Shown: piece by piece, positions 1-10,159 of the stretch
Layout of the letters: every line of letters starts with the position of its first letter
Numbering within the stretch: the stretch's first letter is position 1
Assembly (NCBI GenBank): GCA_949825045.1
Contig: OX463807.1
Span: 38,026,749-38,090,748, forward strand
DNA from: Argyresthia goedartella
Lineage: Eukaryota > Arthropoda > Insecta > Lepidoptera > Argyresthiidae
Direction of reading: 5' to 3'
DNA: 64,000 bases
Program-made: the position numbers and the translations under genes
The notes under the pieces: generated by a model
Seen by the model: the letters and a program-made list of their open reading frames with translations, nothing else
Databases searched by the model: none
What the model was told of the DNA's origin: nothing

Positions 1-1
1 C

Positions 2-572
2 AGGTTATTCTGGATAAGAGCACATGTCGGAGTGGAGGGAAACGAGCGCGCCGACTTGCTGGCCAAAGAAGCCGCACTGCAATGGTCTTTGCCCAGTGTC
101 GTTTGTTAAGAGACAGATTCGCCACGAGACCCTGGTCGAATGGAACAACCGCTACGTTACTGGAGAGACTGCTTCCGTAACTAAGGACTTTCTCCCAAAT
201 GCCGTGGTAGCCTATAAAGTGATCAGAAATATACAACTAATCCCTCTTCTTGTGCAGGCGCTAACGGGCCACGGCGGTTTTGCGTTCTATCTCCACAGGT
301 TTAAATGCAAGGATAGCCCGGCCTGCATCTGTGATCCGGCGGTGGATGAAACAATCACGCATCTCTTATTAGAGTGTCCTAAATATGGAGCCGACAGACT
401 GAACCTAGAAATCGAAACGGACCTAAAGCTGAATAAAGATAATCTGCCGGAATTCTTAACTTGCAAAATTAAAGATCGATTTGTAGATTTTATGGAAAGA
501 ATTGTTCAGCAAGCAGGAAAAAGAAATGGTAGCAAAAATATAGGTAGGAAACCATATGTTCTTGGAACATAA
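2..572 (+). pseudogene. 3' end of a non-LTR retrotransposon ORF2 (RNase H end plus C-terminal zinc-finger-like domain), frameshifted
   Basis: The first ~110 bases read, in the frame starting at base 2, as the end of an RNase H domain (WIRAHVGVEGNERADLLAKEA), a motif typical of I/R1-group retrotransposons. That frame stops at about 110. The sequence then continues in another frame to 572 with the usual C-terminal tail of such proteins, including a Cys/His cluster (CKDSPACIC, then THLLLECPKY). One frameshift therefore separates RNase H from the tail. The element begins before the window. Its 3' end appears to run into the GAAA microsatellite just downstream, as expected for a reverse-transcribed 3' tail. 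Family rank below 'I/R1-like' is not certain. Confidence 0.75.
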
Positions 573-623
573 TAATCATGTTTCGAAACATATAAGTAAC
601 AAAAATATATATAAGCAAAATGA

Positions 624-625
624 AA

Positions 626-666
<41 letters not shown>

Positions 667-667
667 A
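624..667. repeat. (GAAA)n microsatellite, probable 3' tail of the preceding retroelement
   Basis: About ten GAAA units lie 50 bp after the retroelement stop codon. Short tandem tails of this kind are common 3' ends of non-LTR elements. Confidence 0.8.
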
Positions 668-816
668 ACATTTATTATAAAGACAGTGAACACACTACAA
701 TTAAAACAAAGAAACAAAACACAGAGATAAATAGTTGCATTGACACATGATATAAAATGAAATGACAGTCGTGGTGTGTCACTGTCATTATAAATGGCCT
801 CTGACTCAGCATTATG

Positions 817-835
817 TTGAAGGCCAGGCCTTCAA
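817..835. repeat. Short near-perfect hairpin
   Basis: Nine-base arms TTGAAGGCC and GGCCTTCAA are separated by one base, with outer CAGC/GCTG able to extend the stem. It sits between the retroelement tail and the next fragment. Confidence 0.5.
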
Positions 836-875
836 CGCTGATTTTCAGTCAGCGCCAAGTGTGTAAATGCCAAAA

Positions 876-1815
876 CCTTTTTGTTCATAAAGGTCATATA
901 AGATACTACTTTTACGAATTCCAAATGTTGCCCAGTCATGATTAAATTTAGATTTACCGTTGTTGGCACTGACTTTCTTTAATTTAAAATCTGTATCGAA
1001 TTCTGTTTGAATAATGTTGAAGAAGTCAAAATAGATTTTGTTAGGGTTCTGTTCATCAAATCCGGTACTGGTAAATTGATATCTAAGTTTTTCATATACG
1101 TCTCTAGTCTATGGGATGTAATAGGCCTATAAAATGATGGATCAGTCTTATTTTCACTAACTATTGGGAATGAAACTGTTTGGCCACATGTTATCGGAAG
1201 GTAAGCAGTTAATTACATTTTTACTTATGAATGGACAATCACAAAAAACGTTATCTAAGCAAGTTTGGCTGGTAAGTGTAATTCTAGTCGGCTCTAGAAA
1301 TATATGACATAAATTAAATGATTAGAACAGAGTTATTAATCGTTGTTTCATTGTTGTATCTACAAGCAAATCTACATTAAAATCGCCACAAATAATTAAC
1401 TTTTTTCTGTTATTAAAAAGTTTAATGAGGGCTTCTTCCATAATTTCTTGAATATTTCTAAATTTCCATGGCCTTTTTCATCTCTCGGAGGTCTGTAGAC
1501 ACATACAATAATATGGCTATCCAACTCAACACAGGATACCTCTATTTGTCATTTTAAAGTAAGTGCAAGAATATCTTTTCGTTGTTTCACCTTAATATTA
1601 TTTTTTACTAAGATTAAAGAACCACCTCTATCGGCAGTCTTTCTATTGTAACAACTGACAATTTTGTAATTATTTATGTTAAAAGACATCATATTTTACC
1701 TTAACCAGTGTTCTGTAATACCAATAATATCGGTGTCAGAATTATTAAGAAATAATTCTAATACAAGTTCTTTGCCAGGTAGCCCCTGCATGTTTTGATG
1801 GGGAATATTTAAGTG
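876..1815 (-). pseudogene. Decayed CR1/Jockey-like element, endonuclease region (copy 1)
   Basis: Read on the minus strand, this stretch matches 6540-7470 over most of its length. It encodes, with stops and shifts, the same APE-type endonuclease pieces: an RGGSLILVKNN-like block, a VYRPPR block and a GDFNV-like block. The lower-coordinate end (876-1140) matches the linker region before the reverse transcriptase. It is one of two fossil copies of the same family in this window, and no full-length reading frame remains. The assignment is by motif; the clade could be CR1, Jockey or a close relative. Confidence 0.7.
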
Positions 1816-1921
1816 GGGCTTACAAATACTAGAGTATTTGTCATTTCATTGTCAGAAAACCCCTGCTTATTTTGTAATTTTTTCTTATGTTTTGAGGGGT
1901 CCTCTTTTGTCGAACAATCTA

Positions 1922-2215
1922 TTATATGGGGTTAATCTGGCTCAACACAGACCTTGCTGTTAATAATTTTGTAATTATTTATTCCTGCTTATTAATTATG
2001 ATAATGATATTATAATATTAGTTAAGCACAAGCAATTTTTAAAAGAGGTTTAAAAATCAATCTGTGGGAGTTTCTACGCCCGTCTTCTCCCACAGTGGTC
2101 CAATGTAGAGAAGTGGCAAAAATGTCGATTGCTAAGTATATGTAAATATCTACAGTGATAAAGACATTTGGAATTTGGAAAACTAAAACTGAAGGCGACT
2201 GTGTTATAGTATTTA
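1922..2215 (+). repeat. 3' UTR fragment of a non-LTR element, second copy of 11286-11555
   Basis: The run from 'TATGGGGTTAATCTGGCTC' onward is nearly the same as the segment that follows the reverse transcriptase stop codon at 11299. Here only the UTR was inserted or survived, giving a severely 5'-truncated copy. Confidence 0.75.
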
Positions 2216-2258
2216 CAACTGTGTCGCATAAATAATACGCTAACAATGTAGCTACTCG

Positions 2259-2680
2259 TTTTTAGGGTTCCGTACCCGAAGGGTTCCAAACGGGACCCTA
2301 TTACTAAGACTCCGCTGTCCGTCCGTCCGTCCGTCCGTCTGTCACCAGGCTGTATCTCAAGAACCTAGCTAGCTAGAGAGTTGAAATTTTCACAGATTAT
2401 GTATTTATGTTGCCGCTATAACAACAAATACTAAAAAACAGGATAAAAGAAATATTTAAGGGGCTCCCATACAACAATTCTTTCAATACCACATACAAAG
2501 TCATGGATGCACCTGGTTACGTACATGGAGTGTGAAAGTAACCGCACCAATAACTTTGTAAACATAATTTTGCTGTGTAAAATCCAAAACTATTCACTCC
2601 ACACCATCGCTTCCATTGAACGGTGGTACGGAACCCTTCGTGCGCGATTTAGACTCGCGTTTGACCGGTTTTATTATAAT
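2259..2680 (+). mobile_element. Lepidoptera-type short interspersed repeat with inverted AGGGTTCCGTACC ends
   Basis: It begins AGGGTTCCGTACC (2264-2276) and carries the reverse complement GGTACGGAACCCT near its end (2625-2637). Internal hallmarks are a (GTCC)n run at 2319-2343, a 'CACCAGGCTGTATCTCAAG' block and an AAATTTTCACAGAT block. I recognise this repeat as very common in moth and butterfly genomes. It has no coding capacity and is the main reason for calling the host lepidopteran. Which superfamily mobilises it cannot be told from this copy. Confidence 0.75.
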
Positions 2681-2815
2681 TTCCTCAAAGGGACTATTAG
2701 GATAACAAATTTGTTACTTTTTGCTTAAGGCCATAATGCAAAAACGTACCAAAATCTACACCTAACTTATCTGAATAAACTACAGTTATTTTGTTTGCCA
2801 CTGTTCTTCTCTGAG

Positions 2816-3075
2816 CACGAGTAGAGGTTAGTGGCGGGACACTCGTGTTGGAGTGCGGTGCGGCGCGGCATTCGCGGTAGCGAGCGGTGCAACTTGCGTA
2901 ACGGCAGGCGGCGCGGTCCTCGCGGCAGCGTGCAACATGACACGCGACTCAGCAGGCAGCGCGACACGCGCGATACTGGGCGACGCGGTGCTCGCACTGA
3001 TGAGCTGGGAGGAGCCTCCTCAACGACGACGGCAACGCTGTTTTTTGGTCGGGACAGCAGTGGGCATTGCAACAC
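2816..3075 (-). pseudogene. GC-rich fragment homologous to the 3' end of the coiled-coil/Ala-rich gene at 8.8-10.1 kb
   Basis: On the minus strand it reads an Ala-rich stretch (SQLISASTASPSIARVALPA) that lines up with the C-terminus of the exon at 8811-9692, and both copies abut the string CTCTGAGCAC at their low-coordinate side. Base composition is far more GC-rich than the flanks. Only the Ala-rich tail is present, without the coiled-coil part, so it is either a truncated paralogue or a mobile piece shared by both loci. Confidence 0.55.
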
Positions 3076-3312
3076 TCACGTTGAGGGGGGTCAAGACCAG
3101 AATTTGTGATGTGGGCTCAACCTCTTTGTTGGTCTCATCTTCCTCGTCCTAAATTAGAATGTCCACCAATTCTGCGTTCTGGCGTTGTAGTTGTAGTACC
3201 TCAGATAGATTCTGATAATATATTTAGACACATTATGTGAATTCGTCTTTATTACTGTAGTTATTTAGATATACTTAGCAATCGTCATTGCTAAGTAGAT
3301 GATTCACATACG

Positions 3313-3920
3313 ATATCCAATAATTTACAGCAAATCATTTGTATCAATTATAAAAAATTGCGACAACTGTTTCAAGATAATCTACTATACAATCATACAC
3401 GGCTATAGACAGTTTTGAAAGTAATATCAGTAAATCTTTTCTTTCCTCATATAATCTCTATCAGCCCATTTGAGCTGTTTTTCAATAAATATCCAATTAT
3501 TTACACCCAATCATTTGTATCGATTGTAATTGATTGCGATAACTGTTAAAGATTATCTACAATGCAATCATACATGACTATAGACACTCTAGACGGTAAC
3601 ATCAATATATCTTTTCTTTCCTCGTTATCTTAATCAACATATTACCGTTGATTTTCAATAAATATAGAATTATTTACAGCCAATCATTTGTATCGATTGT
3701 AATTAATTACGACAATTGTTAATGATTATTTACAATGCAATCATACATGACTATAGACAATCTTGACAGAAACATAAATAAATACTTTCATTCCTTATAC
3801 TCTCAATCAGCACATTTGAGCTGATTTTCAATAAGTATCCAATTATTTACAGCCAATCATTTCTATCGATTGTAATTAATTGCGACAACTATTAAAGATT
3901 ATCTACAAATCCATAACTAT
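3313..3920. repeat. ~175-bp tandem repeat, about 3.5 units
   Basis: The phrase 'AATTATTTACAGCCAATCAT' and its variants start near 3315, 3492, 3666 and 3838. Each is followed by GTATCGATTGTAATTAATTG, a run near ATCTACAATGCAATCATACA, and TTTTCTTTCC. Units differ by many substitutions, so the array is old. It is AT-rich, non-coding and satellite-like. The bases from 3921 to 4140 are AT-rich and show nothing I can name. Confidence 0.75.
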
Positions 3921-4140
3921 AGATAGTCATAACCATAAACACATTCAAATCATCATTACAATAGAATCACTCAATCAATAAATTAACTGACGTTATTTCT
4001 CTATTTAAACAATTCGTCTAAGTTTGACAATACATTTGTTACGTATTACTTACAATTGAACAGTCATTATTAATTCATTTATGAATTCAAACGTTGATAT
4101 ACAATTCTAGTTAGGTAGACTCAGTACCACTTAAATCACT

Positions 4141-4178
4141 TCCGTCATCATCGGAATGATGATTCCGATGATGACGGA
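4141..4178. repeat. Perfect 17-bp inverted repeat with 4-bp loop
   Basis: Arms TCCGTCATCATCGGAAT (4141-4157) and ATTCCGATGATGACGGA (4162-4178) flank the loop GATG. It lies directly after the integrase stop codon at 4180-4182 (minus strand). Confidence 0.85.
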
Positions 4179-4179
4179 A

Positions 4180-4537
4180 TTACGGATTACGGAATGACGG
4201 ATTAAGCTCAAGAGTCACGTGAACCCATCGTAACATACGAGCGGCGGCCACTTTCTTCTTTCTTTTATTTTTAGTTCCACTCAACCCCAACCCCGGAATA
4301 GGCGCAACGTCATAGCGGTCGTTGTCAAGTACCGTTACTACTCTATAAGGGCCTATAAACGATGGTAGGAGTTTTTTGCTCCTTCCATCATTATTAAATG
4401 ATATCTTGGTGATTTTTACCAGCTCGCCCTCCTTATATACACGAGCGGGACGCCTTCCTTTGTCAAAATAATCTTTTTGTATTAATTGTTCAGCATCAAT
4501 CCTTTCTTTAACCTCCTGACGAATTTCTGATACTTTG
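4180..4537 (-). pseudogene. Ty3/gypsy-like integrase C-terminus (remnant)
   Basis: An uninterrupted minus-strand frame of about 119 codons ends at a TAA at 4180-4182. It reads KVSEIRQEVKERIDAEQLIQ, then DYFDKGRRPARVYKEGELV, then SFIGPYRVVTVLDNDRYDV and WVHVTLEL. This is the post-catalytic end of a retroviral-type integrase, the basic 'YKEGELVK...GPYRV' SH3-like domain known from Ty3/gypsy pol. No catalytic core, RNase H or reverse transcriptase is seen upstream, where an unrelated-looking 600 bp follows. With the LTR-like and leader-like sequence at 5.1-6.05 kb in the same orientation, it is best read as an internally deleted LTR retrotransposon. The 3' LTR expected below 4140 was not recognised. 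Confidence 0.75.
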
Positions 4538-4539
4538 CA

Positions 4540-5125
4540 TCTCTTGTCTTACATCGTTAAGTCGAGGGTCAACTTCAACTCATGCAGGGTCCGAACATCA
4601 CTACTGGAAAACTGGAAAACAGAAAAACACTAGGAAAATTGGGCTTCGCGGTTAGTAAACTAACTAACTACTACTAACCTAACCTATAACTGGAAAAGAT
4701 CCGCAGGAGAGTCGTCTGATGCTGCAGCCGCCCATGTTTTTCAGGAATCGATGAGTCAATTTACATCGCACGTCGTTGAAGTTGTAATCACTGTTTGTTT
4801 ATAATTGCGACCGTACCTACACAAGGATGATTGTGCTGAATCAGCGTCAGCATTAAATCTGTAACCTTGGCTGTAGGCAGTCAATGATCTCGTACGTCAT
4901 ATGTACGTGCGTGCTCTTCACTCTCGAGTGAATATTAAGTTGTCGATTGATGAAATTTGTGTGCATAAAAACCTTGGAATTTGGCAACATAGGGCACATC
5001 TTGTACACCAATCATTTATATATAAATATATATCTCTCTCTCTCTTCTGTGATTTGATTATTCTTCGTGCGATGTTCTTCCTGGATGATTTCAATATTCG
5101 TTGAATTAGGTATATCGATGATGTT
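4540..5125. other. No gene recognised
   Basis: AT-rich, with short runs such as CTAACTAACTAACTACTACTAACC (4665-4680 region) and (CT)n at 5033-5045. The reading frames are short and show no domain. It lies inside the putative deleted LTR element, but I cannot assign it. Confidence 0.4.
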
Positions 5126-5129
5126 TCAA

Positions 5130-5579
5130 TACTCTTCTGGGGGCTGGAACGGCTTCCTATGTCTTGAACTTGAAAAAGCTGCTTGCTGTGAATGAATTTG
5201 CCGACGCGTTCGTTTCTGCTGGTGCGAGCTCCATTTTGATAAATCAGCAGTCGGCTGACTATCGGTTCATTATTCTTGCGGTATCTTGAGTTCGATCCGG
5301 GAAATCTTCAGTTGAAATTATTTGGCTTCTGGTCCGTTTTCAAATCTGGTCCGGTCATGGCTTGCTTGATGTCATCTTGGTTGCCGAAGTCGGGGGTCTT
5401 GATTATGAATTTCTGCAGCGTGGTTTGAAATAGGTATGCAGAAGTCGGGGCTCGGCGATCTTGGACGAAGTGCTTCTTGCTTGCACTTCTAAGGTGGCAG
5501 CACACGGAGTTTTCTTCACGGCTGGGTCCATGCTGCTATTACCGAAGGTTACTGATGTTCAGAAGTCGGGTCACCAATT
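5130..5579 (-). pseudogene. Leader/gag-like remnant of an LTR retrotransposon
   Basis: On the minus strand, just after the putative LTR end, the sequence TTGGTGACCCGACTTCTGA resembles a tRNA primer-binding site (TGG start) spaced 2-3 bases from the LTR. It is followed by short reading frames beginning MDPAVKKTPCAATLEVQA and, in another frame, a 65-codon ORF (5308-5505). Neither has a recognisable gag domain, and several stops occur. The call rests on position and the PBS-like string, and it shares orientation with the integrase fragment at 4.2-4.5 kb. Confidence 0.4.
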
Positions 5580-6050
5580 TGCCAGGGGCAATTATGGGGA
5601 GAGCGACATCTTCGGGAGTAAAGTAAAAGGCTTGAGATGCGCGCAAATACGAGACTAGACTAGACTTCTTTATTATAGGATATACTAAGCTTATATACAA
5701 CTTACAACAAAACTACGTGATGAATAAATATACCTTATCTGTGACGGTCGTCAACTTATCTTAACATTACGTGGAAGTAGATATTTCCGCATATCTGTGG
5801 CGGGCGTATGTGCCGGCACAGTCAACATGGACCGTATGGAAAGAACGTTACCTTAGTTATAAGTATAAGATAGAGCTGCCCCTCAGTTGCTCGAGACTGC
5901 TTTTAGCATATGCGCTTTTGATGCAAGCACCCACGTATTTTTTGACAAACCTGTTCATCTTCGGAAACCAGTAACTCTTTTTGATTCTGTTTAATGTTTT
6001 TCTACGCCAAAGTGCCTGATTTCATCGTGATTCATGCGGCATAACTGCCA
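5580..6050 (-). repeat. Putative 5' LTR (minus orientation), right boundary uncertain
   Basis: In minus orientation it would end CCTGGCA at 5580, directly before the PBS-like sequence, and carries an AATAAA poly(A) signal (TTTATT on plus, near 5670) about 90 bp before that end, as expected for R-U5. No second LTR copy was found, and the outer boundary near 6050 is a guess. Confidence 0.4.
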
Positions 6051-6244
6051 CCTCGCGCCTTTCGGAACAACCCATCGAAATTTCGTATATTCGTATATAT
6101 CCCCTCCTATATATTTGTTAAATTTGTTGTCCCTAATTAAGTAAATATCCTTGATATATTCCAAGCCATCACCGTCTATATATATGATGAAATTTTAATT
6201 ATACATTACTGACGCTAGTGTTGGTTTTTAATAAAGTCTCTGCT

Positions 6245-7470
6245 TCACATGGAGATGAATTTAGACGCTCTGTTGTGAGTAAGGGTACATTGATGAAGAA
6301 TGTTTCGAAAGCTCGAGGAATTGGCCTCAGCGTTGGGTTTAATAACATCACCATCTAACTTTAGGCAGACATCATTGTCCTTTGGTATAACTTTGCCAGT
6401 TTCACGGTTTATTATTTGCCAAACTGTTTTCATTCTATTATTTGAATTTTGTATTTTACCATTTGTGTAAAATTTTTGCAGTTCTACAAACCAACTTGAA
6501 AGTTTTGGAGTATTTTTAACACAGCCATGAAATTTTCTATCAAAGTTATGGGGTTTTTGTTCATAAAGGTCATACAAGATAACTCTACTTTTACGAATTC
6601 CAAATGTTACCCAGTCATTAAATTTAGATTTACCGTTGTAGTTTCTTTAATCTAAAAACTTTATTTGAATTATATTTGAATAATGTTGAAGAAGTCTGAG
6701 TGGATTTTGTTTGGGTTCTGTTCTTTAAAATCCGGTACTAAAAAAATTATCTAAGTTTTTCGTATACGTCTCTAGTCTATGGGATGTAATAGGCCTATAA
6801 AATGATGGATCAGTCTTATTCTTAGCAATTGGGAATGAAACTGTTTGACCACTGTGATCGGAGGGTAAGGAGTTAATTACATTTTTACTTGTGAATGCAC
6901 AGTCACAAAAAACTTTATCTAAGCAATTTTGGCGGTTACCAGTAATTCTAGTCAGCTCCAGAAATACATGACATATGTATATAAAATAATTTGAATAAAG
7001 TTATTAATCGTTGTTTCATTGTTGTTTCCTACAAGCAAAACTACATTAAGATCACCATAAATGATTAACTTTTTTCTGTTATTACATAGTTTAGTGAGGG
7101 CCTCTATAATTTTCTCAAATATTTTGAAATTGCCGTGGTCTTTTTCATCCCTCGGTGGCCTGTAGACACAAACAATAATATGGCTATCTAACTCAACACA
7201 GGATACCTCTTTTTGTCTTTCAACAGTAAGTGCAAGAATATCTTTCCGTTGTTTCACCTTAATATTATTTTTTACTAAGATTAAAGAACCACCTCTATCA
7301 GCAGTCTTTCTATTGTAACAACTAACAATTTTGTAATTATTTATGTTAAAAGACATCATATTTTCCTTTAACCAGTGTTCTGTAACACAAATAACATCGA
7401 TGTCAGAATTTTTTAGAAATAATCCTATTACAAATTGTTTGCCAGGTAGCCCCTGGATGTTTGATGGGTA
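6245..7470 (-). pseudogene. Decayed CR1/Jockey-like element, endonuclease to RT linker (copy 2)
   Basis: Minus-strand pieces in order are an APE endonuclease block (7359-6952) with RGGSLILVKNN, VYRPPRDEK and LIIYGDLNV, then a linker ORF (6577-6245) with NNRMKTVWQIINRETGK. That linker motif typically sits between endonuclease and reverse transcriptase in CR1/Jockey-group proteins. The reverse transcriptase itself is missing. Frames are broken between the blocks. It matches 876-1815 closely, so the two are copies of one family. The 190 bases before it (6051-6240) are AT-rich with no feature I can support. Confidence 0.75.
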
Positions 7471-7477
7471 ATATTTA

Positions 7478-7523
7478 AGACAATAAAGGAAATCTTGTAT
7501 GCTAGATATTTCCTTTATTGTCT
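7478..7523. repeat. 16-bp perfect inverted repeat hairpin
   Basis: Arms AGACAATAAAGGAAAT (7478-7493) and ATTTCCTTTATTGTCT (7508-7523) flank a 14-bp loop. It lies exactly at the junction between the endonuclease fossil and the DDE transposase fossil, so it may be the tip of one of them. Confidence 0.8.
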
Positions 7524-7652
7524 TATGACCTAATTAAAATTTCTTGGAACAGGTTTCAATGTTGCATGCAAATTATTATTAACTGGTGAATTGCCAATAG
7601 GGGTGAATGTCATCTTACCCTCAACATGAAGGAATTCTTTTGTTTCTTACAG

Positions 7653-8337
7653 GAAAGGGCAAAAGACTAATAATAACACATATTGGAAGCGAAGATGGGT
7701 TCGTCGACGGAGGTCTGCACGTGTTCGAATCAAAAACACAAGGGGATTATCACAAAGACATGAACGCCGCTGTATTTAAAAATTGGTTCGAATTAATATT
7801 AGACAAATTGGATGATAATTGTGTTATCGTAATGGATAATGCCTCCTATCACTCAAGGAAAACTGAGAAAATTCCTACAGAAAAAAATAAAAAGCAATAA
7901 ATTATCGACTGGTTAAAAGAACACAATATTACGTTTAATGAGGATTTACTTAAAAGAAAACTGCTAAAGATAGTTAATCAACACAAACAGCGATACGAAG
8001 CACGTGTTGTAGATGAAATGGCAAAAGCTAAAAATAAAACTGTTTTAAGCCTTCCGCCGTATCACTGCGAATTACATCCCATCGAATTGATTTGGGGCTA
8101 ATTTAAAGGTTGAGTTGCAGCTGAAAAGACTACTTCCAAAATGGTGGAATTAAGAAATCTTTTGAATAATGCTAATCAAAATATTGATGCCCAAAAGAGG
8201 CAAAATTGTATCAAACATTGTACAGAAATAGTAGAGCCAAAATGAACGCAATGGATAGGAATTGAGAAATAATGACTGACAACTTCATAATAAATGTAGA
8301 AAACGATAGCAGTGATACGTCGTCGGATAGTGATTAA
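7653..8337 (+). pseudogene. IS630/Tc1-type DDE transposase fossil with DD82E spacing (Sailor-like)
   Basis: An exon-like block starts after a good 3' splice site (CTTTTGTTTCTTACAG, ending 7652) and reads GKGKRLIITHIGSEDGFVDG, then GDYHKDMNAAVFKNWFELIL and VIVMDNASYHS. After one in-frame TAA (7898-7900) it goes on to LPPYHCELHPIELIWG. The second catalytic Asp codon is 7835-7837 and the Glu codon 8084-8086: 83 codons apart, so 82 residues lie between. That spacing defines the DD82E group of IS630-Tc1-mariner transposases. The first Asp would lie on an upstream exon that is absent. Further stops and a frameshift follow the Glu, and an acidic Ser/Asp tail ends the protein. No inverted ends were found around it. 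Confidence 0.8.
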
Positions 8338-8800
8338 TATATTATGAAATATAACAACTACGTAAATTTTAATGAAAATAAATGATGTAAATATTTTATT
8401 TCCCTGTTTTTTTTCCTTCACATTAAATACATTAATTTAATAAAAACTTTTTTATTTATTTTAAGGAATCTACTAGCCCAATTTTTCACCTTCTTATTAT
8501 ATTAGAAAGGCAAGTGTAGTCGTGGGAAGAAAGCTAGTTTAAATAATAGTAGCGCAGTATGTACGTGCATTCAGAATGGTTTACTCCCACTGATTTTTTT
8601 TTGTCTTTGTAATTTGTATGGGATTACGTGACAGAGAGAGCGCTACATTAAATTGTCTCCGTGGATAGAGTATAATTATATGTACAAGATCTACAAATGA
8701 ACTATTTGGACAGCAAATATTCGTTAGTATTTGGTTAAGCCGGTAATGTAGTAGAGGTCCAAGTCCTGCACCTGATTTGTCGGTGAACAAAAGAGTTTTT
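8338..8800. other. Intergenic, no gene recognised
   Basis: AT-rich to 8560. From about 8576 a denser stretch contains GGGATTACGTGACAGAGAGA and a block up to CTCTGAGCAC (8801-8810), the same string that abuts the paralogous Ala-rich fragment at 2.8 kb. It may be 3' UTR of the coiled-coil gene. Confidence 0.4.
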
Positions 8801-8810
8801 CTCTGAGCAC

Positions 8811-9692
8811 TTATTTCGGTAGTTGGCGGTTCACGAGTGGAGTGAGTGGCGGGACACAAGTGTTGTAGTGCGGTGCGATGCACGTGGCGGCGGGTGGCGC
8901 GGCTTTCGCGGCAGCGAGCGGTGCAATGCGTCTAACGGCGAGCGGGACGGCCCTTGCGGCAGCTTGCCGCATGACACACGCCCCAGCAGGCAGGGCAACA
9001 CGCGCGACAGCGAGCGGCGCGGCGCTCGCACTGTTGAGCTGCGAGGTGCCTCCTCGTACACAGCTTGCTGTATTTTCACGGGCCAGAGACTGACGCGCGT
9101 GATGTCGAAATCGAGGCTGAGACTGCGGAGACTTGACGATGAAGGCTGGGATGGTAGGAGCCTTCAGAGCACGTGGTGTGGCGATAGAGGTCTGTGACAC
9201 CGGAGCCGTTGTCCGCGGCGCGGGGCAGGGCTCACGTGATGTACCAGCAGCGCGCCCACCGCAACGTCCTGCACGGCGCCATCCTTCACGGCGTTCGACA
9301 GCTGGAGCAGGCGCGGTAGTTTTGACAGGCATCGCAGACGAAGCAGGCGCTGCAGGCATGACGACATCCGTCCCAGGTGAAGCAGGCGCGGCAAGCGCAA
9401 TATTTGTCACGCCCAAAGCCAAAGCTACCTCGTTGTCGTCCAGCAGTAACCCTAGCAGCCCTTTACTTTGCTGCTGTAGCTTGAGCAGCTCTGATGATGC
9501 TGTGGATAGTTCTTCGAGGTCCCTTTGAGTCACTTCATGTCTGCTGATAGTGTCTGCGAGTTGTCTCTGCAGTTGATAAATATAACCCTCACTATGTCTG
9601 TACATGTAATTTGAGGCGTCAAGTTTGATTGTCAGCTCCCTGACTTGAGCTTGAGCACGCTGGTAGTCTGCTGTCAAGTGCTCAATTTCTTT
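8811..9692 (-). CDS. Coiled-coil/Ala-rich protein, 3' exon
   Basis: The minus-strand frame opens after an acceptor (GAGCGCTTTCAG) and runs to a TAA at 8811-8813. The first ~95 residues are heptad-like (KEIEHLTADYQRAQAQ, then YQLQRQLADTISRHEVTQRD) and predict a coiled coil. The rest is low-complexity Ala/Pro/Arg-rich with no known domain. GC content rises sharply over the Ala-rich part. With the exon at 9888-10132 it forms a phase-0 junction, which restores one coiled coil across the intron. I do not recognise the gene. It could be a host structural or adaptor protein, or the coat-like ORF of an unknown element. A shorter relative of its C-terminus lies at 2.8-3.1 kb. Confidence 0.55.
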   Translation of the reverse strand, partial: KEIEHLTADYQRAQAQVRELTIKLDASNYMYRHSEGYIYQLQRQLADTISRHEVTQRDLEELSTASSELLKLQQQSKGLLGLLLDDNEVALALGVTNIALAAPASPGTDVVMPAAPASSAMPVKTTAPAPAVERREGWRRAGRCGGRAAGTSREPCPAPRTTAPVSQTSIATPRALKAPTIPAFIVKSPQSQPRFRHHARQSLARENTASCVRGGTSQLNSASAAPLAVARVALPAGACVMRQAAARAVPLAVRRIAPLAAAKAAPPAATCIAPHYNTCVPPLTPLVNRQLPK

Positions 9693-9887
9693 CTGAAAGC
9701 GCTCACATTGTGTGATTAAGGTTACTCTCTTAATTATATTTGGTTGCCGCTTCTGGCTATTGTTCAACAATCTTAAAGTTTATCTAGTTTTCTTAATACA
9801 TTTGTTAAGTATTAGGTAATTCTTAATTTTGATTTTGATTCTGTTTGATTTGTCTCTGCTTTCGCTTATACTTTCGAAATACTTTAC

Positions 9888-10132
9888 GAGTAGTTCCAGC
9901 CGGCCTAGCTCTGCTTGAGACTCCTCACACGTTGCTCTCAGACTAGTCACAATCTCAATCAGCAGGGTGTTTTTTGCTTTTAAGCGTCTCAACTCAAACT
10001 TTGTCTCATCTCTTTCTGCTAGTAGGCGGTTGTTGATCTCTTCGGCTTCAGTTTTGTTCTGTTGAAGCTTGGAAATCTGTTGCTCAGCATGCATTCTGCG
10101 GGTCGTCATCTTAGTCAGGTTGGTGGCAGGCT
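9888..10132 (-). CDS. Coiled-coil/Ala-rich protein, 5' exon
   Basis: A strong acceptor (TTTTTGTTTGTTTCTCAG, minus strand) ends just before 10132, and the exon ends at a GTAAAG donor (9887-9882). The first ATG in frame is at 10109 (MTTRRMHAEQQISKLQQ), but the frame is open back to the acceptor, so this may be an internal exon. The sequence is a long amphipathic helix (LLAERDETKFELRRLKAKN). The 195-bp intron (9693-9887) contains an in-frame TAA at 9780-9782, which is why the two parts look like separate reading frames. Splicing is inferred from signals and frame only. Confidence 0.55.
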
Positions 10133-10159
10133 CTGAGAAACAAACAAAAAGCACCGTTA

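Noticed and set aside
3313..3920. CRISPR-like array
   Set aside because: Units are ~175 bp and diverged, with no short constant repeats and unique spacers. The window is eukaryotic.
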